From contig NZ_CP117709.1 in the NCBI RefSeq assembly GCF_028622875.1, positions 3,971,001 to 4,035,000 of the forward strand: 64,000 bases of DNA, in the 5' to 3' direction. The stretch is from Streptomyces sp. MMBL 11-1 (GTDB lineage Bacteria > Actinomycetota > Actinomycetes > Streptomycetales > Streptomycetaceae). Shown here in pieces: positions 46,058-54,133 of this stretch (the first letter of the stretch is position 1; the number at the start of each line of letters is the position of its first letter). The notes beneath the pieces are model-generated. The model was not told the DNA's origin, searched no databases, and saw only the letters and a list, made by a program, of their open reading frames with translations. A program made the position numbers and the translations under genes.

Positions 46058-47479
46058 ATGCCTGGAACCATCGACGACCTGATCGCCTCGATCGAGGTTG
46101 AGCTCGAGGCCGCGCACAAGCGCGGCAAGAAGTGCGGCGCCGAGATCCAGCTCATCCTGGACAAGGCGCAGCAGGACGGCCGCAGCAACCTGGAGCCGGA
46201 GGAGGACCAGCGGATCACTGAGCTGTTCGCCGCCCGCGACCAGTCCAAGAACGACGTGGCCGGCATCGAGAACAAGCTCGCCAACGCCAACAAGATCAAG
46301 ACGGAGGAGATGGAGCGGGCAGCCGAGGCGAAGAAGCAGAAGCCGACCGAGGCCCGCCGCCCCGCCTACGACCAGGTCGCCCGCGTCGGCCAGGAGGAGC
46401 GCACCTACCGCAAGGACCAGGACCCCAACGGCAAGGCATTCCTGATGGACGTCTCCCGCCAGTTCCTGTTCCAGGACGTGGAGGCGTCCTCGCGGCTGTC
46501 GCGGCACATGCAGGAGGAGCGCGTCGAGCGCGCCGAGTACTTCCTCCGCGCGACTGGCACGGGGGCGTTCTCCGGGCTGACGGTGCCGCAGTACCTCACC
46601 GACATGTACGCGCCGAAGACGGCGAAGCTGCGGCCGTTCGCGGATATCTGCAACCCGCACCAGCTGCCGCCCGACGGCATGTCCGTGAACATCTCCCGCA
46701 TCACGACCGGGTCGTCCGCGGCGAACCAGGCCTCTGAGAACGCCAACGTGTCCGAGACCGACATGGACAGCGATCTGCTCACCATCCCGGTCAAGACCGC
46801 GGCGGGTCAGCAGTCCGTCAGCCGGCAGGCGATCGACCGCGGTACCGGCATCGAGGACGTCACGATGCAGGACTTGTTCAACCGGGTCGCCACGGTCCTG
46901 GACAACACCCTCATCAACGAGGCCACGACCGGGCTGTCCGCCGTCGCCCAGGCGACGTCGTACACCGACCTGGACCCGACCGGCGCCGAGCTCTACCCGA
47001 AGATCCTCGGGGCGGCCGCCGGGGTGGAGGAGGCGCTCCTGGCGATGGGTCAGCCGACGCACGCGGTGATGAGCTCGCGCCGCTGGTACTGGCTGTCCTC
47101 CCAGATGTCGTCGGTCTGGCCGATGATCAACTGGTCGAACCTGCCGGTGCAGGCAGGCGGTACGGCGAACGCCCAGTCGTCGTACGCGTCCGGGCCGCGC
47201 GGTGTGCTGCCGTGCGGACTTGAGGTCATCGTCGACAACAACATCGCCACCAACCTCGGGGCCGGCACGAACGAGGACGAGATGTTCGTGGTCCCGCAGG
47301 ACGAGTGCCACCTGTGGGAGGACGGCGAGGCCCCGCTGTTCATCCGCGCAGAGCAGGCCAAGGCCGCCAGCCTCGGTGTCCTGCTGGTCGCCTACAAGTA
47401 CTACGCGTACACGTTCTCGAGGTACGCGAACGGCATGCAGAAGATCGGCGGCACCGGTCTGGCTGCACCCACCTTCTGA
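46058..47479 (+). CDS. Major capsid protein (HK97 family)
   Basis: This 473-aa protein builds the icosahedral shell. The N-terminal ~115 residues are charged coiled coil (IEVELEAAHKRGKKCGAEIQ, NDVAGIENKLANANKIKTEE), the delta scaffold removed by the protease. The HK97 core follows with AGQQSVSRQAIDRGTGIEDV, LFNRVATVLDNTLINEATTG, HAVMSSRRWYWLSSQM and LEVIVDNNIATNLGAGTNED. The ATG at 46058 has GGAAGGG upstream. A 140-base spacer with a duplicated 16-mer (CCGGCAGATCGCCCGG) precedes it. Confidence 0.92.
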   Translation: MPGTIDDLIASIEVELEAAHKRGKKCGAEIQLILDKAQQDGRSNLEPEEDQRITELFAARDQSKNDVAGIENKLANANKIKTEEMERAAEAKKQKPTEARRPAYDQVARVGQEERTYRKDQDPNGKAFLMDVSRQFLFQDVEASSRLSRHMQEERVERAEYFLRATGTGAFSGLTVPQYLTDMYAPKTAKLRPFADICNPHQLPPDGMSVNISRITTGSSAANQASENANVSETDMDSDLLTIPVKTAAGQQSVSRQAIDRGTGIEDVTMQDLFNRVATVLDNTLINEATTGLSAVAQATSYTDLDPTGAELYPKILGAAAGVEEALLAMGQPTHAVMSSRRWYWLSSQMSSVWPMINWSNLPVQAGGTANAQSSYASGPRGVLPCGLEVIVDNNIATNLGAGTNEDEMFVVPQDECHLWEDGEAPLFIRAEQAKAASLGVLLVAYKYYAYTFSRYANGMQKIGGTGLAAPTF

Positions 47480-47487
47480 CCCCCGTA

Positions 47488-47533
47488 GCAGGCAGGTCCG
47501 CGCACCACGACTCCGGCGCGCGGGCCTGCCTGC
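47488..47533 (+). terminator. Hairpin after the capsid gene
   Basis: GCAGGCAGG (47488-47496) pairs with CCTGCCTGC (47525-47533), and inner CCGCGC/GCGCGG bases can extend the stem. Partial terminators after capsid genes keep capsid transcripts in excess. Confidence 0.55.
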
Positions 47534-47563
47534 ACCTGGCTATCTCCTGAGAGGACAGCACCG

Positions 47564-47878
47564 ATGAGCACGCGCAACGAGAACATGGTGGCCGCGCTGC
47601 GGCGCGAGCGCGCCGCATACGTGGCCAAGGGCAAGGACGACCGGGTGGACCAGGTCGACGACCAGCTGCGCCGCCTTGGGGCCGACCCCGAGCCGGACAA
47701 GGGCGACGGCCCGCAGGACCGCACCCCGGCCGACCCCGCTCAGCAGACCACCGACCAGAGCCCCGGCCCGAACACGGAGGCCGCGACCGTGGCGGCGGCC
47801 GACGACGGCGCGCAGGCCGCGCCCCCGGCGCAGGCGAAGAAGACCGGGACCACGCGCCGCAGCACCGCGAAGGAGTAG
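47564..47878 (+). CDS. Hypothetical head-region protein, 104 aa
   Basis: ATG at 47564 after GAGAGGACAGC. The N-terminal helix (NMVAALRRERAAYVAKGKDD) is followed by an acidic/alanine-rich disordered tail ending KKTGTTRRSTAKE. Small proteins of this type follow the capsid gene in many actinophages and may be head decoration or adaptor parts; no direct evidence. Confidence 0.6.
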   Translation: MSTRNENMVAALRRERAAYVAKGKDDRVDQVDDQLRRLGADPEPDKGDGPQDRTPADPAQQTTDQSPGPNTEAATVAAADDGAQAAPPAQAKKTGTTRRSTAKE

Positions 47879-47882
47879 GTGC

Positions 47883-48482
47883 GTGGCCGAGGACTACGCG
47901 TCGATCGAGACGCTGCGGCTCATGCTCAAGACGCAGGACACTGATCCCCGGGACGATCTGCTGCAGCGGGCGCTGACCTCGGCCAGCCGGTCCATCGACA
48001 AGACGTGCGGGCGCCGGTTCTGGCTGGACCCCGCGCCGGTCACCCGCACCTACCGGGCGGCCGGACGCACCGTGGCGGAAGACGACGGCGATGTCCTCCT
48101 GGTCGACGACATCGGCGACCTCACCGGCCTGGTCGTAGAGGTTGGCTCGGGGACGTCCTGGTCGCCGCTCAGCGCCGACCGGGTCGAGGGCATTCCCGAG
48201 AACGCGCTCCTGGACGGGCGGCCGGTGACCGGGCTCCTGCGCATCGGTGCCCCGTGGGCCCACGGCCGTACGCGGGTGAGGGTCACCGCCCGGTTCGGGT
48301 GGCCGGCCATCCCCGACGACGTGCAACAGGCGACGCTCATCCAAGCCAACCGCCTCTTCAAGCGCAAGGACTCCCCGGAGGGTGTGACCGGGTCGGCCGA
48401 GTGGGGTGTCGTGCGGCTGAGCCGCCGTGACCCGGACGTCTGGAACCTCATCGAGCAGTACGTCGCCCCCGGCTTCGGATAG
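47883..48482 (+). CDS. Head-tail connector (gp6-like adaptor), 199 aa
   Basis: GTG at 47883 with AAGGAGTAG upstream. SIETLRLMLKTQDTDPRDDL and LLQRALTSASRSIDKTCGRR with FW is the opening of phage head-tail connector proteins. The middle is beta-rich (VLLVDDIGDLTGLVVEVGSG) and the end reads AIPDDVQQATLIQANRLFKR. It should attach to the portal and extend the neck. Confidence 0.8.
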   Translation: MAEDYASIETLRLMLKTQDTDPRDDLLQRALTSASRSIDKTCGRRFWLDPAPVTRTYRAAGRTVAEDDGDVLLVDDIGDLTGLVVEVGSGTSWSPLSADRVEGIPENALLDGRPVTGLLRIGAPWAHGRTRVRVTARFGWPAIPDDVQQATLIQANRLFKRKDSPEGVTGSAEWGVVRLSRRDPDVWNLIEQYVAPGFG

Positions 48483-48493
48483 GAGCTCCCCGC

Positions 48494-48937
48494 ATGCAGA
48501 TGTCCGCCGTACGGGCGGCGGTCGCCGAGGCGGCGTCCGCCGTGGTGCTGCCCGTCGCCGCCAAGTTGACCTGCACCGGATACACCCCGGACGCGGTGAC
48601 CGAACCGCACTTCTTCACCGGCGAGTACAGCGTGGAGTTTGACCGCACGATGCGCCGCGGCCTCGACTCCGCCGAGCTCACGTGCCGCGTCCTCGTCGGC
48701 CTGGCCGACGACGAGGTGGCCCAGCGGATCCTGGACGGGCTGCTCTCCGGAGCCGGACCCGCCTCGCTCAAGGCCGCGATCGAGGCGGCTCGCGGCGCGC
48801 CCGGGCAGCCCGCCCTCGGCGGCGCCGCCGACGACCTGCAGGTGATGCGGGTCCAGGGCTACCGCTGGTACGAGCACCAGGGCGCCCAGTACATCGGGGC
48901 CGAACTCATCCTCAAGATCATTGGAAAGGGGGACTGA
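48494..48937 (+). CDS. Head-tail joining protein, 147 aa
   Basis: ATG at 48494 after GGAGCTCCCC. The product (VAEAASAVVLPVAAKLTCTG, FDRTMRRGLDSAELTCRVLV, AAIEAARGAPGQPALGGAAD) matches the size and position of actinophage head-tail joining proteins, between the adaptor and the tail-tube gene. No diagnostic motif; assigned mainly by order. Confidence 0.6.
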   Translation: MQMSAVRAAVAEAASAVVLPVAAKLTCTGYTPDAVTEPHFFTGEYSVEFDRTMRRGLDSAELTCRVLVGLADDEVAQRILDGLLSGAGPASLKAAIEAARGAPGQPALGGAADDLQVMRVQGYRWYEHQGAQYIGAELILKIIGKGD

Positions 48938-48940
48938 CCC

Positions 48941-49675
48941 GTGCCCAAGTTCGTGCTCATGGACACCCGCCTGTTCGCCCCGGGCGCCGACCTCAGCGGT
49001 GCCAGCAACAAGATCGAACTCAGCAGTGAGATCGAGGACAAGGACGTCACCAACTACCGCAGCCAGGGCTGGAAGGAGATCATTGGCGGGCTCGGCTCGG
49101 CTGAGATCGCCGGTGAGGGGCAGTGGGAGGCGGGCGACCCGTCGATGGTCGACGACGCGTCCTGGTCCGCGCTCGGCGGCACCGGCCCCTACACGGTCTG
49201 CCCCACCGACTCCGTCGTGGGCGCCCTGGCCTACCTCGTGTACGGGCTGCGCACCGACTACAAGGTGGGCGACGCCGTCGGCGAGGTCGCCCCGTGGTCG
49301 GGCACCATCAAGAGCAGTTGGCCGCTGGTGCGTGGGCAGATAGCTCACCCGCCCGGAATCGCCCGCACCGCGACCGGCACGGGGACGGCGCTCAACCTCG
49401 GCCCGGTGCTTGCGGGGAAAAGGCTGTACGCCGCGCTGCACGTGCTGTCCGCCGCCGGGACCACCCCGTCGATCACGGCCCGCATCGAGTCGGACGACAG
49501 CGCCGCATTCGGCACCCCGGTCACCCGCGCCGCTTTCGCCGCGGCCACCGCGCCCGGCGGGCAGATCGCCCGCACCGACGGGCTGGCCATCACGGACACC
49601 CACTGGCGCGTCGCCTGGGACATCACCGGCACGACGCCCTCTTTCATGCTCGCCGTCTCTCTCGGAATCAGGTGA
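48941..49675 (+). CDS. Tail tube-type protein A, 244 aa
   Basis: GTG start 3 bases after the previous stop. The core IELSSEIEDKDVTNYRSQGW followed by KEIIGGLGSAEI matches the paralogue downstream and major-tail-protein beta-barrel sequences. The C-terminal 120 residues add a beta-sandwich (LHVLSAAGTTPSITARIESD, DTHWRVAWDITGTTPSFMLA) that may decorate the tail surface. Whether this or the next protein is the main tube subunit is not decided by sequence. Confidence 0.7.
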   Translation: MPKFVLMDTRLFAPGADLSGASNKIELSSEIEDKDVTNYRSQGWKEIIGGLGSAEIAGEGQWEAGDPSMVDDASWSALGGTGPYTVCPTDSVVGALAYLVYGLRTDYKVGDAVGEVAPWSGTIKSSWPLVRGQIAHPPGIARTATGTGTALNLGPVLAGKRLYAALHVLSAAGTTPSITARIESDDSAAFGTPVTRAAFAAATAPGGQIARTDGLAITDTHWRVAWDITGTTPSFMLAVSLGIR

Positions 49676-49681
49676 TCACCC

Positions 49682-50092
49682 ATGGCCAAGATGGTCCTTC
49701 TGGCAGCGTTCATCAGCCTCGCCAGCAACGATCTCTCCGACCGCGCCCGCAAGGCGGAGCTCACGGTCGAGGTGGAGGACAAGGACGTCACCACCTACGC
49801 CTCGCTCGGCTGGAAGGAAGTCATCGGCGGGCTCAAGTCCGGTGAGCTCGGACTTGAGTTCCTGCAGGACGTTGCCGCAACAGAGATCGACAGCATCATG
49901 TGGCCGCTGCTCGGCCAGGTCGTCCCGTTCGTCGCCCGCCTCGACGCGGCCCCCAAGTCCGCGTCCAACCCGGAGTGGGCGGGCAACGTGCTGATCAACG
50001 GCTGGAACCCGATCGAGGGGAGCGTCGGCGACGAGGCCTCGGTGTCCGTCAGCTACCCCACGTCGGGAGCCGTCACCCGCACCGTCGCCTGA
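49682..50092 (+). CDS. Tail tube-type protein B, 136 aa
   Basis: ATG at 49682. AELTVEVEDKDVTTYASLGW followed by KEVIGGLKSGEL closely parallels the upstream protein. The C-terminal half reads MWPLLGQVVPFVARLDAAPK then NPEWAGNVLINGWNPIEGSV and ASVSVSYPTSGAVTRTV, typical of a plain tail-tube fold. The TGA overlaps the next ATG. It is the shorter of two tandem paralogues. Confidence 0.7.
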   Translation: MAKMVLLAAFISLASNDLSDRARKAELTVEVEDKDVTTYASLGWKEVIGGLKSGELGLEFLQDVAATEIDSIMWPLLGQVVPFVARLDAAPKSASNPEWAGNVLINGWNPIEGSVGDEASVSVSYPTSGAVTRTVA

Positions 50093-50601
50093 TGGCGACC
50101 AGCGGGCCGCCGTTCGAGCTGACGGTCACGCACGAAGGGCTCACTGCACTGGTCCGTGCGATTCGCCGCGAGGAGGACGGCAAGCTCCTGCGCAAGGACC
50201 TCGCGAAGAACATGCGGGATGCCCTGCGCCCCGGGGCGGCGACCGCTAAGTCCTCGATCATGGGCATGGCCTCGTCCGGGACCGGCACCGGCCCCGGACT
50301 GCGGGCCGGGATCGCCAAGAAGATCAGGCCCGAGGTCAAGCTCGGCGGCCGGTGGACCGGGGCCAGGGTCAAGGCGTTCAAGACGCCCGGCCTGCGCGGC
50401 TTCGCCAACGCGCCGAAGCGTACAAACCGCCGCGACGGCGGGTGGCGGACCCTCACCTACGGCCGCGAACCGTGGCGCACCCAGACCGGTAAACGGCAGT
50501 GGTTCGACGAGGCGTTCGAGAACGATTCCGACCGCCACCTGGCGGCTGTCCACGAAGCGATGGAAGACATGGCCCGCCGCCTGGCGGACCGGGCCCGATA
50601 G
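50092..50601 (+). CDS. Tail completion / HK97 gp10-like protein, 169 aa
   Basis: ATG overlapping the previous stop (TGATG). LTVTHEGLTALVRAIRREED and LRKDLAKNMRDALRPGAATA, then GLRAGIAKKIRPEVKLGGRW, fit minor tail or tail-terminator proteins. The end (FDEAFENDSDRHLAAVHEAM) is helical. In most phages such genes lie before the tail tube; here it follows it. Confidence 0.55.
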   Translation: MATSGPPFELTVTHEGLTALVRAIRREEDGKLLRKDLAKNMRDALRPGAATAKSSIMGMASSGTGTGPGLRAGIAKKIRPEVKLGGRWTGARVKAFKTPGLRGFANAPKRTNRRDGGWRTLTYGREPWRTQTGKRQWFDEAFENDSDRHLAAVHEAMEDMARRLADRAR

Positions 50602-50618
50602 AGAAGAGAGACTGACCA

Positions 50619-51029
50619 ATGTTCCTGGTGCTGCACCGTGAGGGCGAAGAAGCCCCGACCCGCTGGCGCTACGAGCCGAAGAAGCTGATGTCCGTGGAGC
50701 GGGAGGACCTGGAGCGGCGTACCGGCCGGCACTTCGCCCAGTTCACCCAGGATGTGCTGCAGGGCAACAGCCTCTGCCGCCGCGCGCTGCTATTCACGTA
50801 CCTGCGGCGCGAGCACCCGAAGACCCGCTTCGAGGACGTCGACTTCGGGTGGGACGAGCTGAAGCTGGAGTACTCCCGGCAGGAGTACGAGTCGATGCGC
50901 GAGGGCGTCCTCGGGTCCCTGCACGGCGACGAGCTGGCGGCGGCGCTTCAGCAGATCGACCAGCAGATCGAGGACGCCTACGACGACGCCGAGACCACGG
51001 GAAAAGCAGAGCTGCCGATCGCCGGCTGA
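50619..51029 (+). CDS. Tail assembly chaperone gpG, 136 aa
   Basis: ATG at 50619 after GAGAAGAGAGACTG. VLHREGEEAPTRWRYEPKKL and RRTGRHFAQFTQDVLQGNSL then CRRALLFTYLRREHPKTRFE are typical of the short chaperone encoded before tape measure genes. The gene ends at 51029 in the unshifted frame; a fraction of ribosomes should shift at 50999-51005 to make the longer form. It probably coats the tape measure during tail assembly. Confidence 0.82.
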   Translation: MFLVLHREGEEAPTRWRYEPKKLMSVEREDLERRTGRHFAQFTQDVLQGNSLCRRALLFTYLRREHPKTRFEDVDFGWDELKLEYSRQEYESMREGVLGSLHGDELAAALQQIDQQIEDAYDDAETTGKAELPIAG

Positions 51030-51166
51030 AGCAGCTCGGCAACGCCGCCCACCTCCTGCACATCCGCCCGTGGGAGTGGGAGGCCATGACGGTCGAGGAG
51101 ACCGACGCGGCCCTCGACTGGCTGGACCAGTACGAGAAGGCCACCGAAGAGGCCATGAACAAGTGA
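50619..51166 (+). CDS. Tail assembly chaperone gpGT fusion, made by -1 frameshift
   Basis: Reading passes from the gpG frame into the -1 frame at GGGAAAA, continuing ...TTGK then SRAADRRLKQLGNAAHLLHI, RPWEWEAMTVEETDAALDWL, DQYEKATEEAMNK to the stop at 51164-51166, giving about 182 residues. The second part has no ribosome binding site or start of its own before it. This is the conserved gpG/gpGT arrangement of long-tailed phages. Confidence 0.8.
50999..51005 (+). promoter_or_regulatory. Slippery heptamer for programmed -1 frameshift
   Basis: G-GGA-AAA lies exactly in the X-XXY-YYZ phase of the gpG frame (codons GGA at 51000 and AAA at 51003), differing by one base from the lambda site GGGAAAG. 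It sits 8 codons before the gpG stop. Confidence 0.82.
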
Positions 51167-51187
51167 ACAGCTGACCAGTGAGAGGGG

Positions 51188-54133
51188 GTGCCCTCGGTGG
51201 GTGACACCTCTCTCGTGTTCAACCTCGTGGCGCGCGACCAGGCATCCGGTGTTGTCGAGCGGATGGGCGAGCGGATGGGCGCCGCCTCGGCGACGATCGG
51301 CGCCGGGATCGGGGCGGCGCTCGGCGTCGGAGTCGCCACGTCCCTGTCGATGGAGGGCGCGAACGCCAAGCTCGCCAACCAGCTCGACCTCAACAAGGCC
51401 GAGGCCGCCCGCATCGGGCAGGTCACCGGAGCTGTGTTCGCGTCCGGGTTCACCGCGAACACCGACGAGGCTGCCATGGCGCTGCGCGGTGTGGCGTCCT
51501 CCATGGTCGACGTCGGCGACACCTCGTCGGCTGAGCTCCAGAAGCTCACCACGCAGGCCAAGGTGCTGGCCGACACCTTCGAGTACGACCTGAACGAGGC
51601 CACCCAGGCGGCCGGCGCCCTGATGAAGTCCGGCATGGCGAAGGACGGCACCGAGGCGTTCGACCTGATCGCCGCCGCCGCGTCGAAGCTTCCCGCGCAG
51701 ATGGCCGCAGAGGTTCCTGCGCTGGTCACCGAGTACTCCGGGTTCTTTCAGGAGCTCGGCGTCACCGGCCCGCAGATGATGGGTGCGCTGACCGAGTCGG
51801 CGAAGAACCCTCTATTCCAGCTCGATCGGCTGGGCGACGCAGTGAAGGAGTTCAACCTCCGCATCGCCGAGACCGACGCGGTCAAGGCACCGCTGAAGGA
51901 ACTGGGCCTGGACGTCAACCAGATTCAGACCTTGATCAATACCGGCAAGGGCACCCAGGCGTTCGACCAGATCGTCGTCGCCCTGTCGAAGGTGAAGAAC
52001 CAGACCGACGCCACCAGGCTCAGTGCCGCGCTCATGGGCGGCCCCGGCGAGGACGCCAAGACGTCCCTCATTGCGCTGGGGAAGGCCGGCGGGTTCGCGT
52101 CCGTCGGCATGAAGGACGCGGCCGGGTCGACCCAGGAGATGGTTGACCGAGTGGAGGGCAGCTCCACGCACACGCTCCAGAAGTTCAAGAACAGCGCCCT
52201 GACGCAGCTGGCAGACGTGGCTGCCGGGTTCATCAACTTCGGGGTGCAGAACCAGGGGGCCGTGGTCCCGCTGCTCTACACCCTCGGCACGCTGGCCGGG
52301 ATCATCATGGCCGTCGCCGTTGCCCAGAAGGTGTACGCCACCTACGCGGCGATCGCCACGGTGGCGACGAACGTCATGAACTCCGCGACCTGGCGGGCGA
52401 TCGCCGGGTGGTCGCGGATGATGGCCGTCGGGCTGATGGCCTACGTGCGGATCGCCGGGGCCGCGGTCGTCTCGGCGGCCACCACCGCGGCGGCGTGGGT
52501 CGGCAGTGCCCTCGTCTCGATCGGTACGTGGATCGCCGCTGTCGTCCGGGCCGGGATCACCGCCGCGGTGCAGTTCACGATGATGGCGGCCCGGGCGGTG
52601 GCGTGGGCGGTCGTGATGGCCGCACAGTGGCTGATCGCGATGGGCCCGATCGGATGGGTCATCGCCGCGGTGATCGGCCTCGTCGTCCTGATCATCGCGA
52701 ACTGGGACAAGATCAAGCACTACACGGGCGTGGTGTTCTCCTGGCTGTGGTCGAAGATCAAGGGCACCCTTGTGACGATCCTGAGCTGGGTCACCGGCTG
52801 GGTCATCGTCAAGTACTTCCTCACCCACTGGGACCGCATCAAGGCGGGCACCGTGGCGAAGGTCGGGGCGCTGATCGCGTACCTGCGGGGCATGCCCGGC
52901 CGGATCCTCTCCGCCCTGTCCTCCCTGAACAACCTCTTGTACAACAAGGGCGTCGCCGTCGTTCAGGGCCTGTGGCGGGGCATCCAGTCCATGGGCGGCT
53001 GGCTTCGCGGGCAGCTGATGAGCTTCGCGAAGTCGGCGGTCCCCGGCCCGATCGCGAAGGCGCTCGGTATCGCGTCGCCCTCGAAGGTGACGACCGAGCA
53101 GGGCAAGTGGATCGCGAAGGGGCTGGCGGTCGGGCTCACCGGGTCGGCGAAGCAGGTGAAGTCGGCGGCCGACAAGGTCGCCGGAATCGTCCGCAAGTCG
53201 CTCGCACCCGGCAAGGCCCGGTCCTCCGCGCTGGCGAAGGTGAGCTCCGGCTCGAAGCAGCTGGTAGCGCTGGCCAACCGGGAGGTGAAGCTGGCCTCGA
53301 GGATGAAGGCGGCAACGAAGTCGCTTTCCGACCAGATCAAGGCGCGCGACAAGCTGGCCGCCGACGTCCGCAAGGGCGTCCTGGACTCGGCGAACATCAC
53401 CGCCGGCGCGACCGGAGGGCCGGTCACCGCGCAGACGATCCTGGCTCAGCTCACGCAGAAGATGAACCAGGCCAAGCAGTTCGCCGCCCAGCTAGCCACC
53501 CTCCGCAAGAAGGGCATCAGGAGCGACCTCATCGCCCAGATCGCGCAGGCCGGGGTCGAGCAGGGGTCGGGTGCGGCCACCGCTCTGGCCATGGCGAGCA
53601 AGAGTCAGATCGGGCAGATCAACTCGACGCAGGCGCAGCTTGTCGGGGCGGCCACCGCCGCCGGGTCGACCGCCGGGACAGCGATGTACGGGGCCGGCAT
53701 CCAGGCAGCACAGGGCCTGGTGAAGGGGCTCAAGTCCCAGCAGAAGGCGATCGAGAAGCAGATGGCGGGCATCGCCGTCGCCATGACGAAGGCCATCAAG
53801 AAGTCCCTGAAGATCAAGAGCCCGTCGCGGCTGATGGCTGACCAGGTCGGGGCGATGGTCCCGGCCGGGATTGTGGCGGGCATCGCCGACGGCCAGGGCG
53901 CGCTGGACGCGGCCATGGCCGGGACGGTCCAGGCACCGCCCCCGCCGGGGGCCGGCGGTCCGATGGTGCAGCGGCCTGCAGCACCGCTCCTCACCGCGGG
54001 TGGCCAGCAGGTGGTGCGCATCGAACTGGTCGGCCCCGAGGAGGGCAAACGCTGGATCCGCGCGATGGTCCGCAAGGACGGCAGGGGCAGCGTGCAGAAG
54101 ACGTTCGGCTACGGGAAGGAGGCAACAGCATGA
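51188..54133 (+). CDS. Tape measure protein
   Basis: This 981-aa protein sets tail length. GTG at 51188 with GAGAGGGG upstream; a second GTG lies 9 bases on. The N-terminal region (LVFNLVARDQASGVVERMGE, EGANAKLANQLDLNKAEAAR) contains the phage tape-measure core domain (EFYDLNEATQAAG-like). A central hydrophobic block (residues ~360-550) includes VVPLLYTLGTLAGIIMAVAV and GWVIAAVIGLVVLIIANWDK. The C-terminal part is helical with two KALGIASPSK/LKIKSPSRLM motifs. At about 0.15 nm per residue the tail would be near 150 nm. Confidence 0.92.
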   Translation: MPSVGDTSLVFNLVARDQASGVVERMGERMGAASATIGAGIGAALGVGVATSLSMEGANAKLANQLDLNKAEAARIGQVTGAVFASGFTANTDEAAMALRGVASSMVDVGDTSSAELQKLTTQAKVLADTFEYDLNEATQAAGALMKSGMAKDGTEAFDLIAAAASKLPAQMAAEVPALVTEYSGFFQELGVTGPQMMGALTESAKNPLFQLDRLGDAVKEFNLRIAETDAVKAPLKELGLDVNQIQTLINTGKGTQAFDQIVVALSKVKNQTDATRLSAALMGGPGEDAKTSLIALGKAGGFASVGMKDAAGSTQEMVDRVEGSSTHTLQKFKNSALTQLADVAAGFINFGVQNQGAVVPLLYTLGTLAGIIMAVAVAQKVYATYAAIATVATNVMNSATWRAIAGWSRMMAVGLMAYVRIAGAAVVSAATTAAAWVGSALVSIGTWIAAVVRAGITAAVQFTMMAARAVAWAVVMAAQWLIAMGPIGWVIAAVIGLVVLIIANWDKIKHYTGVVFSWLWSKIKGTLVTILSWVTGWVIVKYFLTHWDRIKAGTVAKVGALIAYLRGMPGRILSALSSLNNLLYNKGVAVVQGLWRGIQSMGGWLRGQLMSFAKSAVPGPIAKALGIASPSKVTTEQGKWIAKGLAVGLTGSAKQVKSAADKVAGIVRKSLAPGKARSSALAKVSSGSKQLVALANREVKLASRMKAATKSLSDQIKARDKLAADVRKGVLDSANITAGATGGPVTAQTILAQLTQKMNQAKQFAAQLATLRKKGIRSDLIAQIAQAGVEQGSGAATALAMASKSQIGQINSTQAQLVGAATAAGSTAGTAMYGAGIQAAQGLVKGLKSQQKAIEKQMAGIAVAMTKAIKKSLKIKSPSRLMADQVGAMVPAGIVAGIADGQGALDAAMAGTVQAPPPPGAGGPMVQRPAAPLLTAGGQQVVRIELVGPEEGKRWIRAMVRKDGRGSVQKTFGYGKEATA

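Noticed and set aside
44762..47311. An 849-codon minus-strand frame opposite portal, protease and capsid genes.
   Set aside because: Its sequence is the low-complexity complement of recognised structural genes; no ribosome binding site or family match.
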